From Ruminococcus sp. (GTDB taxonomy: Bacteria > Bacillota > Clostridia > Oscillospirales > Ruminococcaceae), in the NCBI RefSeq assembly GCF_017549005.1, contig NZ_JAFYYT010000007.1, positions 124,001 through 188,000 of the forward strand: 64,000 nt of DNA, written 5' to 3'. Positions 34,813-43,603 of the stretch are shown piece after piece. A program made the position numbers and the translations under genes. Position 1 is the stretch's first letter. Each line of letters begins with the position of its first letter. The notes beneath the pieces are model-generated. The model did no database searches. It had not been told where the DNA came from and worked only from the letters and a program-made list of their open reading frames with translations.

Positions 34813-37800
34813 CTAGTTAACTTTGTTGACTGATTTTTGTGAATAAATTACAAGTATCGCCGCAGCGTCTACAGCGTCAATAATGCCGTTATTATTCGTA
34901 TCAGCGTATTTTCGCCTTTCATCGGGTATCTCTCCCTCTTTGCCTGTCGAAACAGCCGCATAATGCCTGAGGACCCTTGCCGCATCTACTGCGTCAACAT
35001 AGCCGTCAGCGTTCACATCTCCCGTCTCATTCTCTACAGGCGGTATATACAGGGACTGTGATGCAAATGAGGAATCAGTAGCCGAATAGCGTATATAGCA
35101 GCCTTTCGACCTGTCTACTACCCTGCTCGACTTGTATTCCATACCGATGAGCCTGCTTACCTGCTCCTCAGTCACGCCGCTTCTTTGTGCCATAAGCCCG
35201 GTAAATTCCTCAGCGCTGTAGCCGTAGTCCTCGGCAAGTGCTTCAAGAGCCATCTGCGGAACATATCCCTCATAGGTTACCTCGCAGTCGTATACGCCGT
35301 TATATGTGTACCTTCCGTCGCTTACCCTGGAAATATCGTTGATATCGGGTTTTATTCCAAGAGCCTTCGGTATCTCGAACTTTACAGGCTCGCTTTCAAA
35401 CTTTCCCCCGCCGCCTCTGACTATAAGTGTAAAGGTCTCGCCTGGGATCACATTGATATAACAGAGCCCGAAGGTATCGGGATCGACAGTATCACCCGAT
35501 ATCAGCCTGCCCTTTGCCTTAACAAGATCCATAAGCTGTCCGTGCTCTATCATCAGCTCTGCCCTTTCGGCAGCTTCTGCATCGAGCGGACCTATTGCCT
35601 CGCTTCTGAAATTAATGGAAATATTGGAAATATCATACCTCTCAGGCACCTGTACGGGTATCTCCACGCCGTTCTTTATGGCTGTGAGCTCCATGCCTGC
35701 ATAATCGAGAACTTTGTCCATAACGGAAAGTTCCTTTCCGTCGGGAGCGATTATCTTATCGGCAATAGAGGAGCTGATCACGCCTTTTTCCTCATCAAAG
35801 CCGATAAGCGCCCTGTTTACATGGAACGTTACCGTATTTTCAAGGACGTTTTCACCCGATAGCTTGATAACAATATCGGTAGTGCCGAACTGTACGGGCA
35901 CACTTTCTATCCATTCTCCACTTTTATACTTCTTTCCGCCGTATTCTGCGTCATATACCGTACCAAGACATAAGGAGAGCTTTTCCGTGCTTGTCGGGAT
36001 ATAAATACTGAACTCCTTCTCGGAAATACGCTCCGCATAGCGCAGGATACCGTTGTTCCTGTACGCCGTGGGGATATATCCTATCCAGTTGAACTCCGCG
36101 GTTTTCGGATAAAAACTGCGCTTTGAAAAAGCTTTTGCCCCCTCACATTCGCATATCGCACTGATAGTTGTATTTCCGTTTATTGCAAACGGCTCTTTGT
36201 ACGCCTCTGCTTCACCGCCGTCCTTGAAACAGCGGATATTCTCAGAACTGCCTCCGTAGGAAATGCTCACCTTTTCGTCCAGCGGAACAGCTCCGCCATG
36301 ATGCGAGAAGTTAACCTTGCCGACAGGATCGGTATATGCTTTTAAAGTAAGATTTCCCAGTCTTATTTTAAGGTCGCCTTTTGCAAAGGTCTCCTTGTAG
36401 TTTTTCTCGCTTTCGGCTGCTTTTTCGAGAAGTTCCGTATCAGTTTCCTCAAGTCCGTCGTAAAGCTGCTCAATAAAGGAGTCAAGCAGATCCTGCTTTT
36501 CTTCCTCGCTCAAAGTCACATCTTCATCAGTTACGTCGTTCCATTCCTTGCCGTCAGTGCTGAAAAAGCTCTGATTCTCGCCTGTATATTCCTTTATTTT
36601 CGAGTCCTTTGTGTAGGAGCTGAGGTCATAGTACTTCTCGTCGCTCTCCCTGACGTAAAGACTGCTTTCCAGCGGCAGTACAAAAGGAGAATCTTCACAG
36701 AAAAGCTTCACGACTACTGCAAATTTCTCGTTTTTGTCAAGGATAACAGGCTTTTCAAGGTCAAGTGTAAAAAATCCCGTATTATCACATCTGCCTTTAG
36801 TGACCTCCGAAGCCTTTCCCGAAGACGGATCAGTTCCGTCGGTCAGATCCGTATATATGGTTATTTCATAATCAGTTCCCGCATTATAGATATATGTGCC
36901 GACCGCGCTGAGCTGTTCATCTCTTTCAGCTGTAAAAATATCAGCCATATATGACGGTCCCTCTTCCTCGGGAGTATCATACGCCGAAAGCGTCTGTATC
37001 GGAATAAAACTGTCATACTGATAGATATTTTCGTGCCCGTCTGCGTCGTCAAGCTCAAAAACCGCGAAATCCTCAAGGGATCTGTCATAGTAGGATATCC
37101 ATATATAGCCGTCCTCACCGTCATTTGTTCCCCAGCTGTTCTTGCACAGCCATGCGCCGTTTCCGTCGGGAGAGTTGCGGAACTTATCCGCCGGGAATGT
37201 ATCGTCCCAGCCGACTACAGTCACAGCATGATTGGCAAAACGGGGCTTGCGCTTTGAATTCGAGGTGCTGTACTCTCCGTTCCAGTTGCGCTTTTTGTCG
37301 GACATATAGGAAACATCGACTGCGTTTCCCTTGTATACAAAGCCCTTTATCATGTTATTTATGTCGCCGAAGTTCTCTCTGTCCTTATCGTAATCAAAGC
37401 TGTAGGCATTTCTCATATGATAGTCGGACTGCCTCTGCATATGGTCGACCTCCGACGTATTATCGAAGAACCTGGTATTTGCATACGGAAGTCTGCTCTC
37501 ATTGACAGGTCCTATCCACTGTGACCAGGCATTGGATACCATTCTCGAGTTGCCGCCCTCGCCGATAACGTCCTCAACGGCAGTTGAAGCAGAATACAGC
37601 TGATCAAATCCGTAATAGGGGTAATAAGCCGTGTGCAGCTCAGAAAGGTCGATATAAGGGACTTCCGACAAAAGACTGGTCTCCGCGCTTGCGATTGCGG
37701 CATGAGCCCAGCAGGTACCGTATGTGCCCTGAGATTTCACCGACGTTGAACCATAGACCGTTCTCATATCAAAGCTTTCGGGGAAAGAAACGCTGTCAGG

Positions 37801-38055
37801 CGCAGTTTTCTTATATGACGGACAAACCGCTCCGTAAGCCGCCATTGGTTCAAATTTACTGCCGTCGCCGCCTACGCATTTGAGCACAGGCATTGACAAA
37901 GAGCCGGACTGCGACTGCAAAGAAGCTCTTTTACGTCCGCTTTCACCGAGTTCCAAGCCTTTTAACTCTGCCGCAAAAGCAGAAAACGGTACAGAAGCCG
38001 CTGCAATGACAAAAGCTGCAGCCGCAGCCGTAAATTTTCCTGTCGGATTTCCCAT
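34813..38055 (-). CDS. Secreted papain-family (C1) cysteine protease with C-terminal type I dockerin
   Basis: 1080 residues. A Sec signal peptide (about 1-28, TAAAAAFVIAAASVPFSAFA) is followed by a C1-type catalytic domain: Cys in GTCWAHA (C115), His in ANHAVTVVGW (H276), Asn in CKNSWGTN (N306). Next are a beta-rich, lectin-like region, an insert of the chitobiase-C-terminal type near 620-680, and other beta domains. The C-terminal dockerin (about 1010-1080) has two Ca-loops, DVNADGYVD and DTNNNGIID, each followed by AVDAA. It should bind a cohesin, so a cellulosome-attached protease. The start at 38055 follows GGGAG; it has its own promoter and no nearby scaffoldin. Confidence 0.93.
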   Translation of the reverse strand: MGNPTGKFTAAAAAFVIAAASVPFSAFAAELKGLELGESGRKRASLQSQSGSLSMPVLKCVGGDGSKFEPMAAYGAVCPSYKKTAPDSVSFPESFDMRTVYGSTSVKSQGTYGTCWAHAAIASAETSLLSEVPYIDLSELHTAYYPYYGFDQLYSASTAVEDVIGEGGNSRMVSNAWSQWIGPVNESRLPYANTRFFDNTSEVDHMQRQSDYHMRNAYSFDYDKDRENFGDINNMIKGFVYKGNAVDVSYMSDKKRNWNGEYSTSNSKRKPRFANHAVTVVGWDDTFPADKFRNSPDGNGAWLCKNSWGTNDGEDGYIWISYYDRSLEDFAVFELDDADGHENIYQYDSFIPIQTLSAYDTPEEEGPSYMADIFTAERDEQLSAVGTYIYNAGTDYEITIYTDLTDGTDPSSGKASEVTKGRCDNTGFFTLDLEKPVILDKNEKFAVVVKLFCEDSPFVLPLESSLYVRESDEKYYDLSSYTKDSKIKEYTGENQSFFSTDGKEWNDVTDEDVTLSEEEKQDLLDSFIEQLYDGLEETDTELLEKAAESEKNYKETFAKGDLKIRLGNLTLKAYTDPVGKVNFSHHGGAVPLDEKVSISYGGSSENIRCFKDGGEAEAYKEPFAINGNTTISAICECEGAKAFSKRSFYPKTAEFNWIGYIPTAYRNNGILRYAERISEKEFSIYIPTSTEKLSLCLGTVYDAEYGGKKYKSGEWIESVPVQFGTTDIVIKLSGENVLENTVTFHVNRALIGFDEEKGVISSSIADKIIAPDGKELSVMDKVLDYAGMELTAIKNGVEIPVQVPERYDISNISINFRSEAIGPLDAEAAERAELMIEHGQLMDLVKAKGRLISGDTVDPDTFGLCYINVIPGETFTLIVRGGGGKFESEPVKFEIPKALGIKPDINDISRVSDGRYTYNGVYDCEVTYEGYVPQMALEALAEDYGYSAEEFTGLMAQRSGVTEEQVSRLIGMEYKSSRVVDRSKGCYIRYSATDSSFASQSLYIPPVENETGDVNADGYVDAVDAARVLRHYAAVSTGKEGEIPDERRKYADTNNNGIIDAVDAAAILVIYSQKSVNKVN

Positions 38056-38105
38056 ATTATCTCTCCCTTCACCATCTCCCGCACTTCCGAGGAAAATACA
38101 AGTCA

Positions 38106-38134
38106 ATTATACCACAAAAGCCTGTTTTTGTAAA
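38106..38134 (-). promoter_or_regulatory. Predicted promoter of the dockerin protease
   Basis: Minus-strand -35 TTTACA and perfect -10 TATAAT, 17 bases apart, about 50 bases before the ATG at 38055. The -35 overlaps the U-run of the upstream gene's terminator. Confidence 0.7.
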
Positions 38135-38173
38135 GAAAAAAAGTGCCTTTGAAACAATATCCAAAGGCACTTT
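38134..38173 (-). terminator. Intrinsic terminator of the PHP-YdcF-ligase operon
   Basis: Perfect 12-bp stem (AAAGTGCCTTTG/CAAAGGCACTTT), 10-base loop, followed by seven T on the minus strand, 16 bases after the stop of the fused ligase gene. Confidence 0.88.
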
Positions 38174-38188
38174 ACATATTAACTGATA

Positions 38189-40717
38189 TTATGCTGTAAC
38201 TATGCTGTCAGCCTTGTGAAGCTTGAGCTTTTCAACAGCCTGTTCTCTCATCTTGTATTTGAGTATCTTGCCAGCCGCATTCATTGGGAAACCGTCAACG
38301 AAATCAACATATCTCGGACACTTGTGCTTTGCCATACGTGCGAGACAGAAGTCCTTGATCTCCTTTTCAGTAGCAGTTTCGCCGTCCTGAAGAATGATAC
38401 ACGCCATTATCTCCTCGCCGTAGTCCTCATCGGGAACGCCGATGACCTGTACGTCCTTTACCTTTGGATATGTATAGAGGAAGTCCTCGATCTCCTTGGG
38501 GTAGATATTCTCGCCGCCGCGGATTATCATATCCTTGATACGTCCTGTTATCTTGAAATAACCATCCTCGGAGCGGCGTCTTGCAAGGTCTCCTGTGTGG
38601 AGCCAGCCCTCGCTGTCGATAGCTGCGGCTGTAGCCTCAGGCATTTTATAGTAGCCCTTCATGATATTGTAGCCTCTTGCAACGAACTCGCCGTCAACAT
38701 CGTCTGGGAGGTCTTCATTGGTCTCGGGATCAACTATCTTGCACTCAACGCCGAAGATAGGTCCGCCGACTGTATTTACGCGCTGTTCCAGTGAGTCGGT
38801 AGTCTTGCTCATAGTTGTTGCGGGAGAAGCCTCGGTCTGTCCGTAAGTGATGCAGATCTCGCTCATATGCATTTTTTCGATGACCTCTTCCATAGTCTTT
38901 ATCGGACACGGAGAGCCTGCCATGATACCCGTTCTCATATACGAGAAGTCGGTGCTGTCAAAGTCCTTGTGACCGAGCATAGCGATGAACATAGTCGGTA
39001 CGCCGTGGAAACAGGTTATCTTCTCCTGATTTATGCAGGCAAGTCCCTTTCTTGGTGAGAAACGGGTTATAGGCGACATGGTCGTACCATGCGTCATGGA
39101 CGCAGTCATAGCCAGAACCATGCCGAAGCAGTGGAACATAGGCACCTGTATCATCATGCGGTCTGCTGTGGAAAGATCCATGCAGTCTCCGATTGCCTTG
39201 CCGTTGTTTACTACATTATAGTGTGTGAGCATTACACCCTTCGGGAAACCTGTAGTTCCCGAGGTGTACTGCATATTTGCAACATCGTGGATATCAATTG
39301 TCTTTCTGACGCGCTCTACCTCGCTGTACGGAACGTTCTTCGAGAGCTCGACAGCCTCCTCCCATGTGAAGCAGCCGTTATTCTTTGAATCAATGGTGAT
39401 AACGTTCTTGAGGTAAGGAAGTCTTGCGGAATTGAGCTTGCCTGCCTCGCAGGTCTCAAGCTCGGGGCAGAGCTCCTTGATGATATCAACGTATTTAATA
39501 TCCTTGATACCGTCTATCATTACAAGAGTCATGGTATCGGACTGTCTCAGCAGATACTCAGCCTCATGGATACGGTATTCTGTGTTCATAGTTACAAGAA
39601 CTGCGCCTATCTTTGTGGTCGCCCAGAAAGTGATGTACCACTGAGGAACGTTTGTAGCCCATATAGCAACATGGTCGCCCTTCTTTACGCCCATTGCAAG
39701 AAGCGAACGCGCAAAGCTGTCCACATCGTCACGGAATTCGGGATAGGTCCTTGTATAATCGAGCTCGGTATAGCGGAAAGCGTACTGATTCGGGAACTGC
39801 TCGCATATACGGTCGAGTATGTCTGGGAATGTATAGTTGAGGATACGCTCCTTCGGCCACGGATACTGTCCGTCACCTCTCATATTGGTCTGAAGCGGGT
39901 GCTTGTGCTTTTTCTTGTAAGGAGCCATATACTCGGCAAACTGTGGTATAACGATACCTGCATCACTGAGGTCGCGTGCCCAGCGCTTTACCCATTCAAG
40001 GGAGATATAGCCGTTGTAGTTGATAGTGTCAAGAGCTTCTATCATAGCCTTTACGGGAATATCACCGGTGCCCATGATACGGTACTCGACCGTGCCGTCC
40101 TCGCGCATAACACTGTCCTTGACCTGTATGTACTTTATGTACTCGCCGAGATTAGCCACCGTAGTTTCGGGAGCTTCACCGTGATAGCGGTAGGGATGGT
40201 GCATATCCCACAAAGCTGCTACCTTGCGGCTCTTCACCTCGTCAAGAAGCTTTGCAAGACGTGCAGTATCGGAATAAACGCCGTTTGTCTCGACAAGAAG
40301 TGTAACATTGTACTCCTCGGCAATTGGAACAAGCTTTTTCAGAGCCTCTGCAACGTACTCGTCATCGACCTCGTCCACAGGATCGGGAGTAAGGTCAGCG
40401 AGTATCCTTATATATGAAGCGCCAAGCTTGCCTGCAAGCCTGGCATATGCCTTTATCTCGTTTTCAGCTTCCTGGTACTTGTCCTTGAATTTAAGGCAGG
40501 CGCCTGAAGAAAGACATGGTATCTCAAGTCCGAGAGACTGAAGCTTAGCAATAGTGGCAGGTAGCTGAGCCTCGGTAAAAGGCTGAGCCTTGACAGAGAA
40601 TATCTCGTTACCGAGTCCTCTGATCTCAATTCCGTCAAATTTGAAATCCTTTGCCATTGAATAAATGTCTGTCCACGACCATTCCGGACAAGCAAGTGTT
40701 GAAAATCCAATTTTCAA
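38189..40717 (-). CDS. Fusion: xylose-isomerase-like TIM-barrel (sugar isomerase/epimerase) domain + acyl-CoA synthetase (AMP-binding) domain
   Basis: One uninterrupted 842-residue reading frame. Numbering from an ATG three codons upstream, residues 1 to about 265 form an AP-endonuclease-2/IolE-like TIM barrel. The acidic metal ligands of the sugar-phosphate-isomerase fold are kept: VETN (E146), WDMHH (D174, H176), VKD, and LEW (E244). From about 295 to the end is a full acyl-CoA synthetase: YTSGTTGFPKG (about 487), GQTEASP, GWLHTGDLARR, RIKDMIIRGGENIYP and the catalytic Lys in GKILKYKMRE. I choose the TTG at 40717 (AGGA nine bases upstream; the resulting MKIGFST suits the barrel), though ATG at 40726 is possible. 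The function is unknown; the two domains could serve sequential steps of one pathway. Confidence 0.85.
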   Translation of the reverse strand: MKIGFSTLACPEWSWTDIYSMAKDFKFDGIEIRGLGNEIFSVKAQPFTEAQLPATIAKLQSLGLEIPCLSSGACLKFKDKYQEAENEIKAYARLAGKLGASYIRILADLTPDPVDEVDDEYVAEALKKLVPIAEEYNVTLLVETNGVYSDTARLAKLLDEVKSRKVAALWDMHHPYRYHGEAPETTVANLGEYIKYIQVKDSVMREDGTVEYRIMGTGDIPVKAMIEALDTINYNGYISLEWVKRWARDLSDAGIVIPQFAEYMAPYKKKHKHPLQTNMRGDGQYPWPKERILNYTFPDILDRICEQFPNQYAFRYTELDYTRTYPEFRDDVDSFARSLLAMGVKKGDHVAIWATNVPQWYITFWATTKIGAVLVTMNTEYRIHEAEYLLRQSDTMTLVMIDGIKDIKYVDIIKELCPELETCEAGKLNSARLPYLKNVITIDSKNNGCFTWEEAVELSKNVPYSEVERVRKTIDIHDVANMQYTSGTTGFPKGVMLTHYNVVNNGKAIGDCMDLSTADRMMIQVPMFHCFGMVLAMTASMTHGTTMSPITRFSPRKGLACINQEKITCFHGVPTMFIAMLGHKDFDSTDFSYMRTGIMAGSPCPIKTMEEVIEKMHMSEICITYGQTEASPATTMSKTTDSLEQRVNTVGGPIFGVECKIVDPETNEDLPDDVDGEFVARGYNIMKGYYKMPEATAAAIDSEGWLHTGDLARRRSEDGYFKITGRIKDMIIRGGENIYPKEIEDFLYTYPKVKDVQVIGVPDEDYGEEIMACIILQDGETATEKEIKDFCLARMAKHKCPRYVDFVDGFPMNAAGKILKYKMREQAVEKLKLHKADSIVTA

Positions 40718-40722
40718 AATAA

Positions 40723-40941
40723 TCATTCCTTTTCATTATTGGTATTGCTACGTTTCAAATCATCAGTCTCGACCTGAAGTTCTTCAGCGCTGTAATCCTT
40801 TCTGTCAAAGCCCGAAGATGTCATATATGCCTCCGCCTGCTTCTTTGTGCGAAAGCGGCGGGCAAATTTACTGTTATATACCGAAAATCTCGGAGAAACC
40901 ACAAACATTTCCTCTGGGATATGCCTTATGACCCATTTCAC
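40723..40941 (-). CDS. Small hypothetical protein, 72 aa
   Basis: Starts at GTG with GGGAGG eight bases upstream (an ATG in another frame lies inside the SD). The protein is basic (FARRFRTKKQAEAYM) with an acidic, Asn-rich tail. It has no membrane segment. It ends as the fused ligase begins (stop at 40723-40725) and follows the YdcF-like gene, so it is likely cotranscribed and coupled. I do not recognise it; the FRTKKQAEAYMTSSGF segment recalls SPOR/AP2-like helper modules, but this is a guess. Confidence 0.55.
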   Translation of the reverse strand: MKWVIRHIPEEMFVVSPRFSVYNSKFARRFRTKKQAEAYMTSSGFDRKDYSAEELQVETDDLKRSNTNNEKE

Positions 40942-40957
40942 ATAAGCTCCCTCCCTG

Positions 40958-41716
40958 TCAGAAAAGCTTGTAATACAATACTCCGAACCATTCTCTCACC
41001 CAATAAGTCGGCAGCAGGTACCACGCTGTCCTCGCCGAGATATTATGGGACTCTATTCCGGTTTTCTCAGCCAAGATGTCAGCTCTCAGCTGATGGAACC
41101 CGTCCGTCACTATAGTTATGTCCGCAGGAAGTCCGTTTTCGTCAATGATCTTCTTTGAAAAGCTGAGGTTTTCCTCGGTATTCACGGACTTGTCCTCCAT
41201 GTAGATACGCTCCGGAGCTATACCGTTACCCACGAGCCAGTCCCTCATGCACTGAGCCTCGCTTATGGATTCGTCCTCGCCCTTGCCTCCCGAAACGACG
41301 ACCTTTACGCTTTCATGTCCGGAAAGGTAATCATACGCGGCTTTAAGCCTGCGTGAGAGCATAAGGCTTGGTGCTCCGTCCCTTACCTGACAGCCAAGAA
41401 CGACCAGCGTTGTATTCTCATTCTTCGGCCTGTCATTTGCAGCTTTTATCATAAATACGCTTATAACAGCGGCAGTTACCACGGAAACAGCTGCAACACC
41501 CCCGACAACTCCGACCAGGAGCTTTCCAAGAGGCTTTTCCCAGCAGCGTCCGACAAATATACTGAACCTGTTCCAGAACAGCAGTATCAGTACCATAAGC
41601 GCTGAAACTGCCATTCCAATGCCGTTGCCTATATTTATTATATTCCTCGATACAGGCAGCAGAAAGAGCATGAACAATCCGAAAAATGCGGCGGCAGAGA
41701 TACATCTTGCAGCCAT
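40958..41716 (-). CDS. YdcF/SanA/ElyC-family (DUF218) membrane protein
   Basis: 252 residues. Three N-terminal membrane helices (about 5-26, 32-49, 63-88) precede a DUF218 domain: VVLGCQVRDGAPSLMLSRRL near residue 105, VVSGGKGEDESISEAQCM near 140, MEDKSVNTEENL near 172 and TDGFHQLRADILAEK near 200, in the family's order. Homologues affect envelope polymer metabolism (SanA, ElyC); the molecular activity is debated. It directly follows the PHP-domain gene (41717). Confidence 0.88.
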   Translation of the reverse strand: MAARCISAAAFFGLFMLFLLPVSRNIINIGNGIGMAVSALMVLILLFWNRFSIFVGRCWEKPLGKLLVGVVGGVAAVSVVTAAVISVFMIKAANDRPKNENTTLVVLGCQVRDGAPSLMLSRRLKAAYDYLSGHESVKVVVSGGKGEDESISEAQCMRDWLVGNGIAPERIYMEDKSVNTEENLSFSKKIIDENGLPADITIVTDGFHQLRADILAEKTGIESHNISARTAWYLLPTYWVREWFGVLYYKLF

Positions 41717-42562
41717 TTATGCTTCCTTGCTCCTTAAAGCGGCAAGCTTCAGTATCCTGTCAAGGTTTTCCTTTGTAGTTGTCTCGCTGCCGAGATGTGT
41801 CGGAACTTTATTGTACAGTCCGTGGAAGTCCGAACCGCCCGTTTCGATAAGATCATATTTCTTTGCTATCGCCTGAAGCTTCTTGCGGCACTTTGCGTCC
41901 GCTGAGAAATGTCCTACCTCGACGCCGTCTATCTTGCCGTTCTTTGCAAGCTCCTCAAGGAGTTCAAGGTTATCGTACTGTGCAGGGTGAGCCATGACGG
42001 CAACTCCTCTTGCAGTACGTATCAGATCAACGACAAAATTAACGTCGGGATACTCTCTTTCCACGTAACATGAACCATTTTCAGGGTTGAAAAGCTCGCG
42101 GTCGAGCTCCCCGTAAAATTCAAGCGCATAGCCGTAGTCTATGAGCGCACGCATGATATGCTGCTTGAAAATGCTCTTTGAAGCAGTTGTGCGCTTTAAT
42201 ATGCTTTCCTGGGTGATAGGGTATTTCGCCATGACCTTTTCGATCATTTCCTTCGAGCATTCCTTCCTTATCTCGCAGGATTTGAGACAAAGCCCTTCTA
42301 GTCGGTTGGGCTTTGACGGTGCATAGCAAAGAATATGCACCTTGCTGTTTCTTTCCTTGTCCCACGCTGAGAGCTCAACGCCGTGAAGTATCTTTATACC
42401 TGCGCGGTCGCCGAGTACATCGGCTCTTGAAAAAGACGCCATAGTATCGTGATCGGTTATTGACAGCCAGTCAATGTTCATTCGCTTCGCCTGAGCAATT
42501 ACATCCTCAATACCAAGCGAGCCGTCGGAAAGCGTGGTGTGACAGTGCAGATCGCAAATCAT
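41717..42562 (-). CDS. PHP-domain metal phosphoesterase (RNase AM/YciV-like)
   Basis: 281 residues. The four PHP motifs are visible: DLHCHTTLSDG near residue 4, SITDHDTM near residue 37, AVMAHPAQYDN near residue 190, and GGSDFHG near residue 260, which together bind a trinuclear metal centre. Relatives act on 3',5'-bisphosphonucleotides or as 5'-3' exoribonucleases on rRNA ends. AAGG lies six bases before the ATG, just after a GC-rich inverted repeat. It heads the operon. Confidence 0.92.
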   Translation of the reverse strand: MICDLHCHTTLSDGSLGIEDVIAQAKRMNIDWLSITDHDTMASFSRADVLGDRAGIKILHGVELSAWDKERNSKVHILCYAPSKPNRLEGLCLKSCEIRKECSKEMIEKVMAKYPITQESILKRTTASKSIFKQHIMRALIDYGYALEFYGELDRELFNPENGSCYVEREYPDVNFVVDLIRTARGVAVMAHPAQYDNLELLEELAKNGKIDGVEVGHFSADAKCRKKLQAIAKKYDLIETGGSDFHGLYNKVPTHLGSETTTKENLDRILKLAALRSKEA

Positions 42563-42681
42563 ACAGTACCTTCTTTCGCCGCCTAAAACGCGGCAGGATA
42601 TTAATAAAATAGTATTGGTGAAACGCTTCTTTCAGAACATATTTGCAGCTTTTTGCTGCAACAGTCATAATAACGCTAATA

Positions 42682-42710
42682 ATTATATCACAAATCATTT
42701 AAAATTTCAA
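42682..42710 (-). promoter_or_regulatory. Predicted promoter of the PHP-YdcF-ligase operon
   Basis: Minus-strand -35 TTGAAA and perfect -10 TATAAT with 17-base spacing. A 7-bp inverted repeat (TTGCAGC/GCTGCAA, 42644-42662) and another (GCCGC/GCGGC) lie in the leader, just before the SD of the PHP gene. Confidence 0.65.
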
Positions 42711-42778
42711 GCTTTTTCACTAATTTTTACATTATTATCATTTTTAATATAAAGAAGTATACCGAAAAACCTACTATT

Positions 42779-43603
42779 TTACTGGAGTTTTGCGTAAAGC
42801 TCGCTCTTTCTGAAACCTGTCTCTTTTGCCACCGCCTTGCAGGCGTCCGTTGGCTTCTCGCCCATGCTTATGAGCTTATTGACCTGCTCCATGGCCTGCT
42901 CGACAGTTATATCACCGCCGCTGTTTTCCTGCGCTCCCTCGAGTACGAGCACGAACTCGCCCTTCGGCTCGTTTTCGCTGTAATAAGCCACAGCCTCGGA
43001 AAGAGTGAGCCTTAGGACTTCCTCATGAATCTTTGTGAGCTCGCGGCAGAGGGATATTCTGCGTTCTCCGCCGAAAAAACCGGCAAGGTCGGAGAGAGTG
43101 GTTTTCAGCTTGTGGGGAGCTTCATAGAATACCATTACCGCCGTTTCGCCGCGAAGCCTTTCAAGGCGCTCGCTTCGCTCCTTTTTCGGGACAGGCAGGA
43201 AGCCTTCAAAGGTAAATCGGCGCGTACTCAGCCCGGATACGGCAACTGCCGAAACAACGGCACTCGGTCCGGGGACTACCCTTATGTCGATATTGTTCTC
43301 GGCGCATAGCTTCACGAGAACTTCTCCCGGATCAGAGATACAGGGCATACCTGCGTCGGTAACGATACCGCAGCTCTCCCCTGCAAGAAGCCTGTCTATT
43401 ATGCGCTGTGCATCGGCTTTTGAGCTGTGCTCATGAAAGCTGACGAGCTGCTTCTTTATCTCAAAGCGATTGAGCAGCTTCAGCGTGACTCTCGTATCCT
43501 CCGCGCATATGAAATCCACAGCTTTCAGCGTGTCGAGCTGTCTTATGGTTATATCGTCAAGATTGCCTATCGGAGTTCCGATAACATAAAAAATACCGCT
43601 CAT
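42779..43603 (-). CDS. rsmI: 16S rRNA 2'-O-methyltransferase RsmI
   Basis: Methylates C1402 of 16S rRNA. 274 residues. It starts MSGIFYVIGTPIGNLDDITIRQLDTLKAVDFICAEDTRVTLKLL (the GTPIGNL and AEDTR motifs are diagnostic), has VTDAGMPCISDPGEVLV near residue 80 and VPGPSAVVSAVAVSGL near residue 110. It overlaps the methyltransferase upstream by 4 bases. Confidence 0.96.
   Translation of the reverse strand: MSGIFYVIGTPIGNLDDITIRQLDTLKAVDFICAEDTRVTLKLLNRFEIKKQLVSFHEHSSKADAQRIIDRLLAGESCGIVTDAGMPCISDPGEVLVKLCAENNIDIRVVPGPSAVVSAVAVSGLSTRRFTFEGFLPVPKKERSERLERLRGETAVMVFYEAPHKLKTTLSDLAGFFGGERRISLCRELTKIHEEVLRLTLSEAVAYYSENEPKGEFVLVLEGAQENSGGDITVEQAMEQVNKLISMGEKPTDACKAVAKETGFRKSELYAKLQ

Noticed and set aside
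38056..38106. Longer N-terminus for the dockerin protease
   Set aside because: The added residues overlap the -10 box and would precede the signal peptide; the ATG at 38055 has an SD.
39566..40417. Long plus-strand open frame (283 codons) opposite the fused ligase gene
   Set aside because: No ribosome-binding site or domain signal; it is antisense to a well-supported gene with complete motifs, and arises from its codon bias.
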